From an uncultured Clostridium sp. (lineage in GTDB: Bacteria > Bacillota > Clostridia > TANB77 > CAG-508), in the NCBI GenBank assembly GCA_900553015.1, contig USBY01000007.1, positions 1 through 64,000 on the forward strand: DNA of 64,000 nucleotides, given 5' to 3'. Made by a program: the position numbers and the translations under genes. The notes under the pieces were generated by a model that was not told the DNA's origin, searched no databases, and saw nothing but the letters and a program-made list of their open reading frames with translations. Positions 8,465 to 16,430 of this stretch are shown in pieces (the first letter of the stretch is position 1; each line of letters starts with the position of its first letter).

Positions 8465-8882
8465 TAATGCGGCAAAAGAAGTATTATGCCTTTGTGAATA
8501 TTTTGACCCCGAAATTAATATGAAAATACCAGAGAACTTTTTATTAAAGTTAAAAGAACTAGCTAGCACATCAAATGTTATAGTAAGTATAGACTATAAG
8601 AAAAAATTAACTGAACAAAATATTTCAGAAACTGCAAAGGATATATTAGCATTAATATATTATAGTTATATTGCAAAACCTGAAGAAAAAATTAAAATTA
8701 AAGAAGCATGGGATAAAAATGATGCGGAATATAGAGCATATATTAAAGAAAAATATGATCCAGAAAAAATTTTTAAGAAAGAAGCAAAAGTAGAAGAAAA
8801 AAATAATGAAGTTATTGTATACAATCAAAGTTTTATTTCGAAAATTATAGAAAAAATAAAAAGGGTATTTAAGCATAAATAA
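8442..8882 (+). CDS. Conserved small protein of unknown function, partner of HGT paralogue 2
   Basis: A 146-residue soluble, lysine/glutamate-rich protein starting inside the preceding gene (23-base overlap, ribosome site GAGGGGG), so it is translationally coupled to it. Its middle resembles a widespread small clostridial family known only as hypothetical: an AKEVL-CEYFD stretch, IPENFLLKLKELA (about 29-41), then LTEQNISETAKDILALIYYSYIA (split around residues 55-77). The C-terminal 40 residues are basic and helical (IIEKIKRVFKHK), which could bind nucleic acid or membrane. No catalytic motif seen. By position it could be an immunity protein or antitoxin for the HGT protein, but nothing in the sequence proves that. 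Confidence 0.5.
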   Translation: MMEQVEISNAAKEVLCLCEYFDPEINMKIPENFLLKLKELASTSNVIVSIDYKKKLTEQNISETAKDILALIYYSYIAKPEEKIKIKEAWDKNDAEYRAYIKEKYDPEKIFKKEAKVEEKNNEVIVYNQSFISKIIEKIKRVFKHK

Positions 8883-8968
8883 GAAGTAAAAACATGTAGT
8901 TGTAATAATATAGCTGATGAAATCTAGTAAATAGTTACATAATTAATTGATGAAACATAAAATATAGA

Positions 8969-8999
8969 AACTATATACATATACGTATATAGTTTTTTT
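8969..8999 (+). terminator. Rho-independent terminator ending the accessory island
   Basis: AACTATATAC and GTATATAGTT form a 10-bp stem with a 6-base loop followed by a run of seven T. It closes the 4475-8882 run before the cysteine-synthase-like gene. Confidence 0.8.
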
Positions 9000-9024
9000 A
9001 TATATTAATAGGAGGAGTGAGTTT

Positions 9025-10008
9025 ATGAAAAGTATAAAGATTATAGGGGACACTCCAATGATAAGAATTAATTATGAATTTAATAATAGTCCCAAATACA
9101 TATATGCTAAATTAGAATATTATAATCTAACCGGAAGTATAAAAGATAGGGTTGCATTTTATATAATAAAAAATGCTAAAGAACGAGGAGCTTTAAAAGA
9201 AAATATGCCAATAATAGAAGCAACAAGTGGCAATACGGGAATTTCACTGGCAGCTTTAGGGAAGAAATATAAACACAAAGTATATATTTTTATGCCTGAT
9301 TGGGTAAGTAAAGAAAGAATAGATTTAATGAAAGGATATGGAGCAGAAGTAATCCTGTATTCAAAAGAAGATGGTGGATTTATAAGATGTATAGAAGAGG
9401 CGAAAAAGCTGGCAATAGCTAAAAAGGGATTTTTGGCTAATCAATTTTCAAATAATGATAATTTTTTAGCACATTATGAAACAACAGGAAAAGAAATCAT
9501 AGCTCAAGTTCCAGAAGATATTTATGGTTTTGTGTCTGGTGTTGGAACTGGTGGTACTTTAATGGGAACTGGTAAAAGATTGAAAGAAAAATTTGAAAAC
9601 TTACAAATAGTAGCAATAGAGCCAGATAAATTGCCACTAATTACCAATTTAAAATATCACAAAACTATACAGAGTAATGGAACTCATAAAATAGAAGGTA
9701 TTGGTGATGAATTTGTGCCAGATTTAATGGATAAAAATAAAATTGATGATGTTATATTGGTAAATGATGATGATTCAATAAATATGGCTAAAAAATTGGC
9801 AAATGAATTAGGTTTGGGAGTTGGAATTTCTTCAGGAGCGAACTTAATAGGAAGTATTTTATTAAATGAAAAAATAGATAAGCCAGTAGTTACTGTATTT
9901 GCAGATGATAATAAAAAGTATTTATCTACAGATTTGTTTAAAGAATTTAGACAAAAAAATGAATGGATTTCTAGTAAGGTAAAATTAATTGATTATAATG
10001 TTATATAA
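9025..10008 (+). CDS. Cysteine synthase/cystathionine beta-synthase family PLP enzyme
   Basis: A fold-type II PLP enzyme of the CysK/CBS family, which typically makes cysteine from O-acetylserine and sulfide or a related beta-replacement product. Visible are TPMIRI (10-15), the PLP lysine in GSIKDR (K40), the substrate loop EATSGNTGIS (65-74), and the phosphate-binding GVGTGGTLMGTG (about 174-185), then ISSGAN near 270. Length 327 is normal. Ribosome site AGGAGGAG. It is monocistronic, bounded by terminators, and no cysE or sulfate genes flank it, so the exact donor and acceptor (O-acetylserine, O-phosphoserine, homocysteine) cannot be told. The C-terminal tail is slightly longer than in E. 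coli CysK. Confidence 0.85.
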   Translation: MKSIKIIGDTPMIRINYEFNNSPKYIYAKLEYYNLTGSIKDRVAFYIIKNAKERGALKENMPIIEATSGNTGISLAALGKKYKHKVYIFMPDWVSKERIDLMKGYGAEVILYSKEDGGFIRCIEEAKKLAIAKKGFLANQFSNNDNFLAHYETTGKEIIAQVPEDIYGFVSGVGTGGTLMGTGKRLKEKFENLQIVAIEPDKLPLITNLKYHKTIQSNGTHKIEGIGDEFVPDLMDKNKIDDVILVNDDDSINMAKKLANELGLGVGISSGANLIGSILLNEKIDKPVVTVFADDNKKYLSTDLFKEFRQKNEWISSKVKLIDYNVI

Positions 10009-10068
10009 AAAAGAAAACCCCGCAGGGTCAATCAAGTAAAATTATTCTAGTAAATTGACTCCGCGGGG
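10007..10068 (-). terminator. Convergent terminator between cysteine-synthase-like and orphan gene
   Basis: CCCCGC...GTCAAT (10018-10032) pairs with ATTGAC...GCGGGG (10054-10068), with a 3-base internal mismatch. Read on the minus strand the hairpin is followed by TTTTCTTTTTT, a good U-tract, so it mainly ends the minus-strand gene; it may also slow + strand transcripts. The GC-rich stem is unusual in this AT-rich window. Confidence 0.75.
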
Positions 10069-10077
10069 AAAAGTGTT

Positions 10078-10416
10078 TTAATTTACAGAAATCGGCGAGA
10101 TTGTATAAGTTTTGTAACCACCCATTTCTTCTCGTTTTGTGACATTTGCAAAAGAAAAGCAATGGTGGCTGTCAAAAAAATGTAGATATTTGTTTACAAA
10201 TTTTTGACAAAATGACAGTTCTGCATCGGTATCGATATGATATCCAGCTACCATATCATACTCTTTTTCTAACTGAGGTTTAGCGTTGAACATTGCACAA
10301 GTTTCTACTGTGCAATCTATTCCAGCTTCGTTCAGAGTATGAGTCAAGAGCTTAACCACATCGCTTAATTTTTCGTTCCGATTTCTTGAATCATAAAGTA
10401 AAATCACTTTTTTCAT
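10078..10416 (-). CDS. Orphan protein of unknown function, atypical base composition
   Basis: A 112-residue protein that I do not recognise. Start is ATG at 10416 with AAGGAGGT upstream. The N-terminus (MKKVILLYDSRNRNEKLSDV) is a hydrophobic beta strand followed by a polar loop and helix, as in flavodoxin- or Rossmann-like folds, and the protein is rich in Cys, His and Phe (CQKFVNKYLHFFDSHHC). Codon use is clearly less A+T-biased than in the neighbours, it is antisense to the surrounding genes, and it carries its own promoter, palindrome and GC-rich terminator. This suggests a self-contained acquired gene. The longer frame to 10479 lacks a ribosome site. Confidence 0.6.
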   Translation of the reverse strand: MKKVILLYDSRNRNEKLSDVVKLLTHTLNEAGIDCTVETCAMFNAKPQLEKEYDMVAGYHIDTDAELSFCQKFVNKYLHFFDSHHCFSFANVTKREEMGGYKTYTISPISVN

Positions 10417-10433
10417 ATACTGTACCTCCTTAA

Positions 10434-10448
10434 AGGGGAAATTCCCCT
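10434..10448 (-). promoter_or_regulatory. Palindrome just upstream of the orphan gene ribosome site
   Basis: AGGGGAA-A-TTCCCCT, 7-bp arms around a single base, lies directly upstream of the ribosome site of the minus-strand gene. It could be an operator (downstream of the promoter) or a leader hairpin shielding the ribosome site. Confidence 0.5.
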
Positions 10449-10484
10449 GCTGAATAATATTAAAATGTTTATAGGTCAACTTAT

Positions 10485-10513
10485 ATTATACCATATTTTG
10501 TAAATAAAAACAA
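10485..10513 (-). promoter_or_regulatory. Sigma-A-type promoter of orphan gene
   Basis: On the minus strand TTGTTT (10513-10508), a 17-base spacer and TATAAT (10490-10485). It predicts a leader of about 60 bases containing the palindrome. Confidence 0.6.
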
Positions 10514-10616
10514 CCTTCGAAAAATAGCTAATTAATAAAGAATTATAAAATAGTAAAGCATTGCTAAACTCTAAAAAACTTTGTATAATCTATATGTAAA
10601 ATAAAGAGAGGTAAAT

Positions 10617-11360
10617 ATGGAAAAAGAAAAAATATTAGCTAAAGTAGAAAAATTAATTAAAATGTATAAAGAAGGAAAACTAGGAGGAGAGATAATGCCA
10701 GAAGATGCTAATCCTAACTTAGAAAAAGCATCACTAGAAAATTATTTATATTTTACATTACCGATGGCATTAAATTATCAAAGAAATTCATATAAACTAT
10801 GGGAAAGTGCATTACAAACATATCAGGATAGTAAAACAAAATTTGTATTTGAACCAAAGAAATGCGTAGCCAAAAAATTTGAAGATGTACAAGAGGCATT
10901 AACAAAATATAAAGTAGCGTTACAAAAACAGAAACAAACTGAAATTTGGCTAAAACTATGCAATACTTTTATAGAACTATTTGATGGGGATATAAGAAAA
11001 ATATTTGATATGTTCGATAATGATGTAGATAAAATTAGAGAGTTTATTCAAGTAAAAAATAAGAAAAAATTTCCGTATTTATCAGGAACAAAAATATGTA
11101 ATTATTGGTTATATGTAATTTATCAATATACAGATAGAAAATATAAAAATATAGACCATCTAACAGTAGCACCAGATACACATGTCTGTAAAGCTACACT
11201 AAAGTTAGGATTAATTAGTAATGAGGAATTTAATTCTAGCAATGTACAATCAATTGTAATAAAGAGATGGCAGGAGATATTAAAAAATACGAAGTATAAG
11301 CCGATAGATGTACACACTCCACTTTGGTTATGGAGTAGAAATGGTTTTATAGAAATATAA
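10617..11360 (+). CDS. Divergent HhH-GPD DNA glycosylase-like protein
   Basis: The 247-residue protein has no strong match that I can name, but residues 152-200 read like the core of HhH-GPD base-excision glycosylases: FPYLSGTKICNYWL (152-165), where K159 falls where EndoIII has the catalytic lysine of its GxGxKTA hairpin, and VAPDTHVCKATLKLGL (184-199), where D187 matches the catalytic aspartate of VDTHIxRVxxRLGL. The C-terminal HTPLWLWSRNGF resembles the last strand-helix of archaeal AGOG-type 8-oxoguanine glycosylases. There are no four FeS cysteines. It precedes the ABC-F gene by 32 bases and may be cotranscribed. The glycosylase assignment is inference from two motifs. Confidence 0.5.
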   Translation: MEKEKILAKVEKLIKMYKEGKLGGEIMPEDANPNLEKASLENYLYFTLPMALNYQRNSYKLWESALQTYQDSKTKFVFEPKKCVAKKFEDVQEALTKYKVALQKQKQTEIWLKLCNTFIELFDGDIRKIFDMFDNDVDKIREFIQVKNKKKFPYLSGTKICNYWLYVIYQYTDRKYKNIDHLTVAPDTHVCKATLKLGLISNEEFNSSNVQSIVIKRWQEILKNTKYKPIDVHTPLWLWSRNGFIEI

Positions 11361-11392
11361 ATTACATATTGACCGCAATTTAGGAGGAGAAA

Positions 11393-12952
11393 ATGGCACT
11401 ATTAGAAGTAGAAAATTTAACACATTCATTTGGAGATAAATTATTATATAAAGATTCTTCTTTTGAGCTATATAAAGGCGAGCATATGGGGATTGTAGGT
11501 CAAAATGGAGCAGGAAAAAGTACTTTAATAAAAATATTATTAGGAGAAATTTTGCCAGATAAAGGAACAGTAAGATGGCAAAATGGCATCACAATAGGTA
11601 GTTTGGACCAATATGCAATAGTAGAAGAAGAACAAACAATTTTTGATTATTTAAGAACAGCATTTAAAGACTTATATAAATTAGAAGAAGAATTAAATAA
11701 ATTATATGAGGAAATGGCAGAAAATTATGATGAAACTATACTAAATAAAGTTTCTAAATATCAGGAAGAATTAGAAGAAAAAAATTTTTATGCAATAGAT
11801 AGCACAATACAAAAAGTTGCAAGTGGATTGGGTATAACTGCACTTGGAATGGAAAATTGTTTAAAAAACTTAAGTGGTGGGCAAAGAGCAAAAGTAATTT
11901 TAGCAAAATTGCTCTTACAAAATCCAGACGTTTTAGTGTTGGACGAGCCAACTAACTTTTTAGATAAAGAACATGTAGAATGGCTTTCAGAATATCTACA
12001 AACTTTTAGAGGAGCATTTATAATTGTATCACATGATTTTGATTTTTTAGAGAAAGTTACAACTTGTATTTGTGATATAGAATTTAATAAAATGAGAAAA
12101 TATAAAGGAACATATTCTAGCTTTTTAAAACAAAAGGAATTTTTAAGGGAAGATTATATAAGACAATATAATTCACAACAAAGAGAAATTAAAAAACTAG
12201 AAGATTACATTGCGAAAAATAAGGTTAGAGCATCAACTGCTCAGATGGCAAAGAGTAGAGAGAAAAAGCTAGAGAAGATGGAAAAAATAGAAAAACCATC
12301 TTTTACAAGCAAACCACATTTTCGTTTTAATTGTATACAAAGTACTGCACAAGTAATATTAGAAGTAAATGGTTTAGAAGTAGGATATTATTATCCGTTA
12401 CTTCCTAAAATGAAATTTGATGTACAAAATGAAGAAAAACTAGTTATAACAGGATTTAACGGGATTGGAAAATCTACATTATTAAAAACTATTATGGGAG
12501 AAATTAAACCTATTTCTGGAAATTTTAAGTTTTCAGAAACAATTAAGAGTATAGGATATTATGAGCAAGATTTAAAATGGGAAGATCCACAGGATATTCC
12601 ATTAAATATAATTTCCAGAGAATTTCCTAAATTAACACAAAAACAAGTTAGAAAACATTTAGCCGATTGTGGAATAAAAAGGGAACATGTTATGCAACCT
12701 ATTTCTACACTAAGTGGTGGTGAACAAGCAAAGGTTAAATTATGCAAATTAATACTAAAACCTTGTAATTTATTAATATTGGACGAGCCTACTAATCACT
12801 TAGATGCAGATACAAAAGAAGAGTTACAGAAGGCTTTAACAGAATTTAAAGGAACTGTTATTTTAGTTTCTCACGAAGCAAGTTTTTATAAAGATTTAGC
12901 AACTAAAGTTGTTAATATAGAAAATTTATGTATTAAAAAATTAAATAGATAG
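11393..12952 (+). CDS. ABC-F family ATP-binding protein (ribosome-associated type)
   Basis: ABC-F proteins carry two ATPase domains and no membrane part; they bind the ribosomal E site to help stalled translation or give antibiotic protection. Both nucleotide domains are visible: GQNGAGKS (about 36-43), LSGGQRAK and LVLDEPTNFLD in the first, and GFNGIGKS (about 361), LSGGEQAK and LILDEPTNHLD in the second. Between them is the charged coiled-coil P-site tRNA-interaction motif (about 245-305). 519 residues is the usual length for the YbiT/YdiF-like group. Ribosome site AGGAGG. A clean terminator follows, so it ends the unit begun by the glycosylase-like gene. Which subfamily (housekeeping or resistance) cannot be decided here. 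Confidence 0.9.
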   Translation: MALLEVENLTHSFGDKLLYKDSSFELYKGEHMGIVGQNGAGKSTLIKILLGEILPDKGTVRWQNGITIGSLDQYAIVEEEQTIFDYLRTAFKDLYKLEEELNKLYEEMAENYDETILNKVSKYQEELEEKNFYAIDSTIQKVASGLGITALGMENCLKNLSGGQRAKVILAKLLLQNPDVLVLDEPTNFLDKEHVEWLSEYLQTFRGAFIIVSHDFDFLEKVTTCICDIEFNKMRKYKGTYSSFLKQKEFLREDYIRQYNSQQREIKKLEDYIAKNKVRASTAQMAKSREKKLEKMEKIEKPSFTSKPHFRFNCIQSTAQVILEVNGLEVGYYYPLLPKMKFDVQNEEKLVITGFNGIGKSTLLKTIMGEIKPISGNFKFSETIKSIGYYEQDLKWEDPQDIPLNIISREFPKLTQKQVRKHLADCGIKREHVMQPISTLSGGEQAKVKLCKLILKPCNLLILDEPTNHLDADTKEELQKALTEFKGTVILVSHEASFYKDLATKVVNIENLCIKKLNR

Positions 12953-12960
12953 AATAAGAT

Positions 12961-12983
12961 AAGGAAGGGAAACCTTCCTTTTT
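12961..12983 (+). terminator. Terminator after ABC-F gene
   Basis: AAGGAAGG-GAAA-CCTTCCTT with a GNRA-type loop and T5. A near copy of this hairpin follows the SEDS-like gene at 14769. Confidence 0.85.
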
Positions 12984-13010
12984 ACATATAAAAATTTTTT
13001 ATAAAAAGTA

Positions 13011-13049
13011 TTGACTATTTTTATACATAGATATACTATGTATAAAAAT
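13011..13049 (+). promoter_or_regulatory. Promoter overlaid by a perfect PadR-type palindrome
   Basis: TTGACT (13011-13016) is followed by a 33-base palindrome: ATTTTTATACATAG (13017-13030), ATATA, CTATGTATAAAAAT (13036-13049), a perfect 14-bp inverted repeat. Candidate -10 boxes (TATACT or TACTAT, 13032-13039) lie inside it. PadR regulators bind ATAC/GTAT dyads, so this is very likely the autoregulatory operator of the next gene. A second small hairpin (CATCG/CGATG, 13051-13065) is in the leader. Confidence 0.8.
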
Positions 13050-13083
13050 ACATCGTAATCCGATGCATAGAATGGAGGAAAAT

Positions 13084-13422
13084 ATGAAAATAAATAAAGA
13101 ATTAATAAAAGGAAGTACCGATATGTTAATCTTGAATTTGCTAAAAAATGAGGATATGTATGGGTATCAGATGATAAAAAAATTAAAAGAAAGATCAAAA
13201 AATGTATTTGAATTAAAAGAAGGAACACTATATCCAATATTACATAGTCTAGAAGAAAAAGATTTAATTACATCATATTGGGACGAAACTACAGCTAAAA
13301 AAAGAAAATATTATACCATAACAGAAAAAGGAAAAAAATATTTAAATGAAAAAGAGACAGAATGGCAAATTTTTAGTAAAGGTATTAATGATGTAATAGG
13401 AGGAGTTTCTTATGCAAATTAG
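13084..13422 (+). CDS. PadR family transcriptional repressor
   Basis: A 112-residue winged-helix regulator of the PadR group. Family features are GSTDMLILNLL (about 10-20), MYGYQMIKKLKERS, the recognition-wing EGTLYPILHSLEEKDLI and the KRKYYTITEKGKKYL wing-helix. Start set at ATG 13084 with GGAGG upstream. Its C-terminal helix, used for dimerisation, is short. The gene overlaps the next one by 11 bases, a standard arrangement of PadR with a membrane protein carrying a DUF1700/permease-prefix domain. It probably represses its own operon through the palindrome at 13017-13049; the inducing signal (often a cell-wall drug or phenolic compound) is unknown. Confidence 0.9.
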   Translation: MKINKELIKGSTDMLILNLLKNEDMYGYQMIKKLKERSKNVFELKEGTLYPILHSLEEKDLITSYWDETTAKKRKYYTITEKGKKYLNEKETEWQIFSKGINDVIGGVSYAN

Positions 13423-14761
13423 AGATTTTATAAATAATGTATGTAATGAAATAAAATATAAGCCTGTTCAAAAAGGGATTGCTGATGAATTAGAAAATCA
13501 TATGCAAGAGTTAAAGGAAGACTTTAAGGCTAAAGGATTAGCTGATGACATAGCAGAAGATAATGTTGTAGCAGAAATGGGGGATGCAAAATTAATAGGA
13601 AAAAGTTTAAACAAAATACATAAACCAAAATTAGATTGGAAATTGATTATACTAATAGGAATATTATTAATATTTGGATTTATGGTTTCATTTATAAAAA
13701 CAACAAATGAAGTTACTTCAGGCAATTTAGCTAATTTTATGGTAAAATTTATTCGCGCATTGTTTATAGGTATTGTGTGTGCGATTCCAATATATTTTTT
13801 GAATTATAAAAAGATGTTAAGGTTTTCAAAATATTTTTATTTATTTGCAATTTTAATAAATATATATACATTATTTTTTGGAGTTCAGTTAAACGGAATA
13901 AAATACTTTAGAATAGCTGGTATATCTGTATTAGCTTCTGTACTGCTTATACCTTTATATGTAGTTTCTTTTGTAGGCAATTTAAGTGAAGAACCAAAAG
14001 AGAAAAGCATTAAATTACATTATTTAAAAATTGGTGCTTTAGCAGTACTTTCATTATTATTAATGTGTAAAATAAAAAATATTTCTGCCGCAATAATTTT
14101 AGGAATAGTTTATTTAATAGTATCAACTGTAAAGATACTAAAAAATAGTCAAAATAAGCGTAGAAATATAATATTATTATGGTCTGTACCTATAATATTG
14201 TTATTAGTTTCAACATTTATAATAATAGCGAATCCTAATTTAAGGAATAGCTTTTTAATTTCCTTTTATCCAGAATTAGAACCAGATGGTAGAGGCTATA
14301 TTGGTATTAGCCAAAAACTAATTATAAATACAGCACAACCTTTTGGTAATGCAGATGATATGGGGCAAGCTGAAGAAATATATACTGGTACCAAATATGC
14401 GATTTTAGCAATATTGGCAAATTACGGTTGGATAGTAACTGGAGCAATAATTGTAGCAATTTGTCTGGCTTATACAAAAATGATCTTTACTAGTAGAAAA
14501 ACAAAAGATATGGAAGGTAAATTGCTAATTATAGGAATAAGTAGTATTTTTATATTAGAGACTTTATTTAATATTTTAATGAATTTTAATATTATGCCAA
14601 AGGGAGATTTTAATTTACCATTTTTATCATATGGAATGACAGAATTAATTATTAATATATTAATGGTTGCTGTTATTTTATCCGTATATAGAAGAAAAGA
14701 TATCATAAATTATGAAGAAATAAAGAGTAGAAAAATAAAACTTAAGATTAGTATAGAGTAG
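13412..14761 (+). CDS. Permease-prefix domain fused to SEDS (FtsW/RodA/SpoVE)-like membrane protein
   Basis: Residues 1-75 form the helical permease-prefix/DUF1700-like module (ADELENHMQELKEDFKAKG... VVAEMGDAKLIGKSLNKIH) usually found in proteins controlled by PadR repressors. Residues about 85-440 hold ten or so membrane helices. The end (FNIMPKGDFNLPFLSYGMTELIINILMV) matches the conserved C-terminal loop and helix of SEDS peptidoglycan glycosyltransferases (TGLPLPFISYGGS-like). The middle is shorter and more divergent than in RodA or FtsW. Likely an inducible cell-envelope protein, perhaps an alternative SEDS polymerase under stress; activity is not certain since I cannot place the catalytic Asp by eye. 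Ribosome site GGAGGAG inside padR. Confidence 0.75.
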   Translation: MQIRDFINNVCNEIKYKPVQKGIADELENHMQELKEDFKAKGLADDIAEDNVVAEMGDAKLIGKSLNKIHKPKLDWKLIILIGILLIFGFMVSFIKTTNEVTSGNLANFMVKFIRALFIGIVCAIPIYFLNYKKMLRFSKYFYLFAILINIYTLFFGVQLNGIKYFRIAGISVLASVLLIPLYVVSFVGNLSEEPKEKSIKLHYLKIGALAVLSLLLMCKIKNISAAIILGIVYLIVSTVKILKNSQNKRRNIILLWSVPIILLLVSTFIIIANPNLRNSFLISFYPELEPDGRGYIGISQKLIINTAQPFGNADDMGQAEEIYTGTKYAILAILANYGWIVTGAIIVAICLAYTKMIFTSRKTKDMEGKLLIIGISSIFILETLFNILMNFNIMPKGDFNLPFLSYGMTELIINILMVAVILSVYRRKDIINYEEIKSRKIKLKISIE

Positions 14762-14768
14762 ATTAAAT

Positions 14769-14803
14769 AAGATAAGGAAGGGAAACCTTCATTATCTTAT
14801 TTT
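14769..14803 (+). terminator. Terminator after the PadR operon
   Basis: AAGATAA-G-GAAGG, GAAA loop, CCTTC-A-TTATCTT followed by a short T-run. The inner hairpin copies that at 12961, so the PadR operon is bracketed by two related terminators. Confidence 0.75.
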
Positions 14804-14906
14804 CATATATAAAAAGATTATAAATAGCACTTGAATATTTTATAAAAAAATTATATGATTGTAAGGAAAATTTAAATTTAGAATTACAAAAGAATAAGGA
14901 GAAGGC

Positions 14907-16415
14907 ATGAAACAAAGAACAAAAAACTTAATACTATTTTTTATTTTATTTGTAATAACTGGGGTTGTTTTTTGGAATTATGTATCAATGCACTATGCAA
15001 CAGATACGTATAATATAATGAATATAGGATATGAAAAATATGCAATAAATAATTCTTTAAGTGATGGAAGAATATTTATGTTTTTAATAGGAATGTTTGC
15101 AAATACAATAAATATTCCTATTAATGTTTATGTAATAACTTTAACTGTTATTGGTTTAATAATATCGTGTATAGCAGTTATAGTACTTAAAAATATGATA
15201 ATGAAATTTTGTAAAAAAGAAACAAAACTACAAGAAGTTATTGCAATTTTAATATCATATTGTACAGTATTTAACTTTATGTATGTAGAAAATTTATATT
15301 TTGTAGAAGCTGCAGTTATGGGACTTAGTGTATTATTTTATATATTGGCAGTAAAACAAATTGTAGACAAAAAGAAATTATATGCACTTAAAGCAGGACT
15401 ATTAGCCATAATAGCAACTTTTTGTTATCAAGGTACAATAGGGCTATTTGCATTATACGGCGTAGTATTTTCTATAGCCAAAAATGGAAAAAATATAAAA
15501 GAAATATTAAAAGATTTTGGGGTAATAATCTTAATTACAATAATTTCATTTGTAGCTAATTTAATTCAAATAGATATTGCAACATATCTTGCAGGAACTA
15601 CCCAAAAAAGATTAAATGGAATACAAAATTTAGTAGAGAATTTTATTTATGTCTTGTCTAGATTTGGCACGATGGTATTTAATACTATGTTTATAAGTAA
15701 TTGTGGGTTATTTCCTAATTATTTAATGATGATTTTTGTATTAATAATTACACTTATGGCTGGAATTTATGAGGTCCAGACAAAAGAAAATGGTATAGTA
15801 TTTAATATAATATTCCTTTTTGTATTAACTATGCTTATAACTTTTGCAATGTGTATTGTTAGTATTGCAAGTTATGATACAGGAAGAATTCATGTACCTG
15901 TTGGTGCTTTAATAGGAGTTATTTTTATTTATCTATTTTGTAAAACAAGCATTTTTGAAAAAGAAACCATCATTAAATATTTAATAATAACAACATTAAT
16001 TGCTTACAATCTTATAACAATAGTAAATACAATTTCTTTATTATATCAACATAAACAAGTAAATGAATTAGAAAGGAAGCAGTGCGAAGGATTAGAAGAA
16101 TATATAGAAACATATGAAAGAGAAAATAATGTAAAAATTACAGAGGCTAGATATTTTAAATTATCTAACATGAAAAAATATGGCTATTTCGACGAAATAA
16201 AAAACGAATCAGTTCTTACATATGATGGTGTTGCATGTACATGGTCTGCAATAGGTACAATTAATTTTTATACAGGAAGAAATTTTGCAGATAATTATCT
16301 AGAAGCATATCCAAATAAAGAATTATTTTATGCATATGCAGCTAAAAGAAATTTAGGATATGAAGGAAACTTTGTAATAATGGATGACATTTTATATTTC
16401 TTAGCATATATTTAA
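14907..16415 (+). CDS. GtrII-like multi-span membrane protein (paralogue 1)
   Basis: A 502-residue protein with about eleven membrane helices, closely related to the next gene. The first extracellular loop (HYATDTYNIMNIGYEKYA... LSDGRIFMFLI, about 30-63) has an Asp and a D-GR pair in the place where GtrII-type glucosyltransferases (Glucos_trans_II) carry their catalytic acidic residues; these enzymes transfer glucose from undecaprenyl-phosphate to surface glycans. The C-terminal 90 residues are outside the membrane. Ribosome site AAGGAG. The family link is from loop pattern and topology, so moderate. The tandem with 16431 looks like a local duplication. Confidence 0.6.
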   Translation: MKQRTKNLILFFILFVITGVVFWNYVSMHYATDTYNIMNIGYEKYAINNSLSDGRIFMFLIGMFANTINIPINVYVITLTVIGLIISCIAVIVLKNMIMKFCKKETKLQEVIAILISYCTVFNFMYVENLYFVEAAVMGLSVLFYILAVKQIVDKKKLYALKAGLLAIIATFCYQGTIGLFALYGVVFSIAKNGKNIKEILKDFGVIILITIISFVANLIQIDIATYLAGTTQKRLNGIQNLVENFIYVLSRFGTMVFNTMFISNCGLFPNYLMMIFVLIITLMAGIYEVQTKENGIVFNIIFLFVLTMLITFAMCIVSIASYDTGRIHVPVGALIGVIFIYLFCKTSIFEKETIIKYLIITTLIAYNLITIVNTISLLYQHKQVNELERKQCEGLEEYIETYERENNVKITEARYFKLSNMKKYGYFDEIKNESVLTYDGVACTWSAIGTINFYTGRNFADNYLEAYPNKELFYAYAAKRNLGYEGNFVIMDDILYFLAYI

Positions 16416-16430
16416 AATTTAGGTGATGAT

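Noticed and set aside
3044..8882. Accessory island considered as a prophage
   Set aside because: No integrase, terminase, capsid or attachment duplication seen; RhuM and toxin-like genes alone do not make a prophage.
9025..10008. Considered as part of the preceding toxin-like run
   Set aside because: Separated by a strong terminator and a typical metabolic enzyme; no functional link seen.
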